DNA of 64,000 nt, taken from positions 21,284,794 to 21,348,793 of the forward strand of contig NC_079474.1 of NCBI RefSeq assembly GCF_026230105.1, written 5' to 3'. The notes under the pieces were generated by a model. The model made no database searches and had not been told where the DNA came from. It saw only the letters and a program-made list of their open reading frames with translations. A program made the position numbers and the translations under genes. This document shows, one piece after another, positions 63,945 to 64,000 of this stretch. Position 1 is the first letter of the stretch. Each line of letters begins with the position of its first letter. Source of the stretch: Diorhabda sublineata. Taxonomy: Eukaryota > Arthropoda > Insecta > Coleoptera > Chrysomelidae.

Positions 63945-64000
63945 ATGGAGCAATTCCAGTTTTACACGTATCAGCCCTTCATACCTGGTAAATTGAACTA
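63945..64000 (+). CDS. Start of a further Polinton gene, cut by the window edge
   Basis: From ATG at 63945 the frame is open to the edge: MEQFQFYTYQPFIPGKLN. It follows the capsid-associated gene by 50 bp in the same direction, so it probably continues the Polinton block. Only 18 residues are visible and the product cannot be named. Confidence 0.4.
   Translation, partial: MEQFQFYTYQPFIPGKLN

Larger units (their letters stand above)
61687..64000. mobile_element. Polinton/Maverick (adintovirus-like) block, degenerate, open at right edge
   Basis: Two minus-strand genes (61687-62022 and about 62071-62415) face three or four plus-strand genes (62738-62968, 62956-63253, 63305-63895, 63945-edge) across a 320-bp promoter-like gap. 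Packaging ATPase, adenain-type protease, a small core-like protein and a capsid-associated protein are found together only in Polintons and related adintoviruses. Each gene is damaged. Terminal repeats, integrase and polymerase are not in this part; they may lie beyond 64000. These elements have both a transposon and a virus lifestyle. Confidence 0.75.

Overview
The window looks like intergenic DNA from an insect (arthropod) nuclear genome. It is strongly AT-rich, has long TA and GATA microsatellites, and carries TE families typical of insects: R1/Jockey-type LINEs, an env-bearing Ty3/gypsy (errantivirus-like) element, mariner and other IS630/Tc1 transposases, a hAT, a Penelope-like element and Polinton/Maverick genes. 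I recognise no host gene, rRNA or intact tRNA gene. The species cannot be fixed from the sequence alone.

Layout. 1-4.7 kb: mostly featureless, with one LINE RNase H scrap near 1.3 kb. 4.7-8.1 kb: a pair of long inverted repeats enclosing a broken IS630/Tc1 transposase, a relic with a C-terminal acidic tail, a Polinton-type DNA polymerase B relic and a 129-bp tandem repeat. 8.1-15.9 kb: featureless apart from microsatellites and the C-terminal scrap of a LINE at 12.8-13.2 kb. 15.96-18.73 kb: a complete but inactivated hAT element with an 8-bp target duplication. 18.8-22.2 kb: a minus-strand Ty3/gypsy element whose gag is split by a mariner. 23.6-29.5 kb: an IS630/Tc1 relic interrupted by a 3.9-kb R1-like LINE, the best preserved coding sequence here, followed by about 1.2 kb of GATA repeat.

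32.0-36.5 kb: a second minus-strand gypsy element, with gag, pol and env relics, abutting a LINE reverse transcriptase relic (36.5-37.25 kb) and another IS630/Tc1 transposase relic (37.9-38.2 kb). 44.7-47.0 kb: a 577-bp MITE with near-perfect long terminal inverted repeats, inserted at the edge of a TA array, then a Penelope-like RT relic between direct repeats. 50.8-54.3 kb: a Jockey-like LINE 3' end, then a Jockey-like ORF1 in two pieces. 60.3 kb: a copia gag scrap. 61.7-64.0 kb: a degenerate Polinton/Maverick (adintovirus-like) block with packaging ATPase, adenain-like protease, core-like protein and a capsid-associated protein, running off the right edge.

The genes do not form one pathway. 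The window is a graveyard of nested selfish elements. The most interesting content is the Polinton-type virus-like block at the right end and the matching type of DNA polymerase relic near 6.3 kb. Every recognisable coding region carries stops, frameshifts, deletions or lost catalytic residues; the closest to intact is the LINE ORF2, with one nonsense codon.
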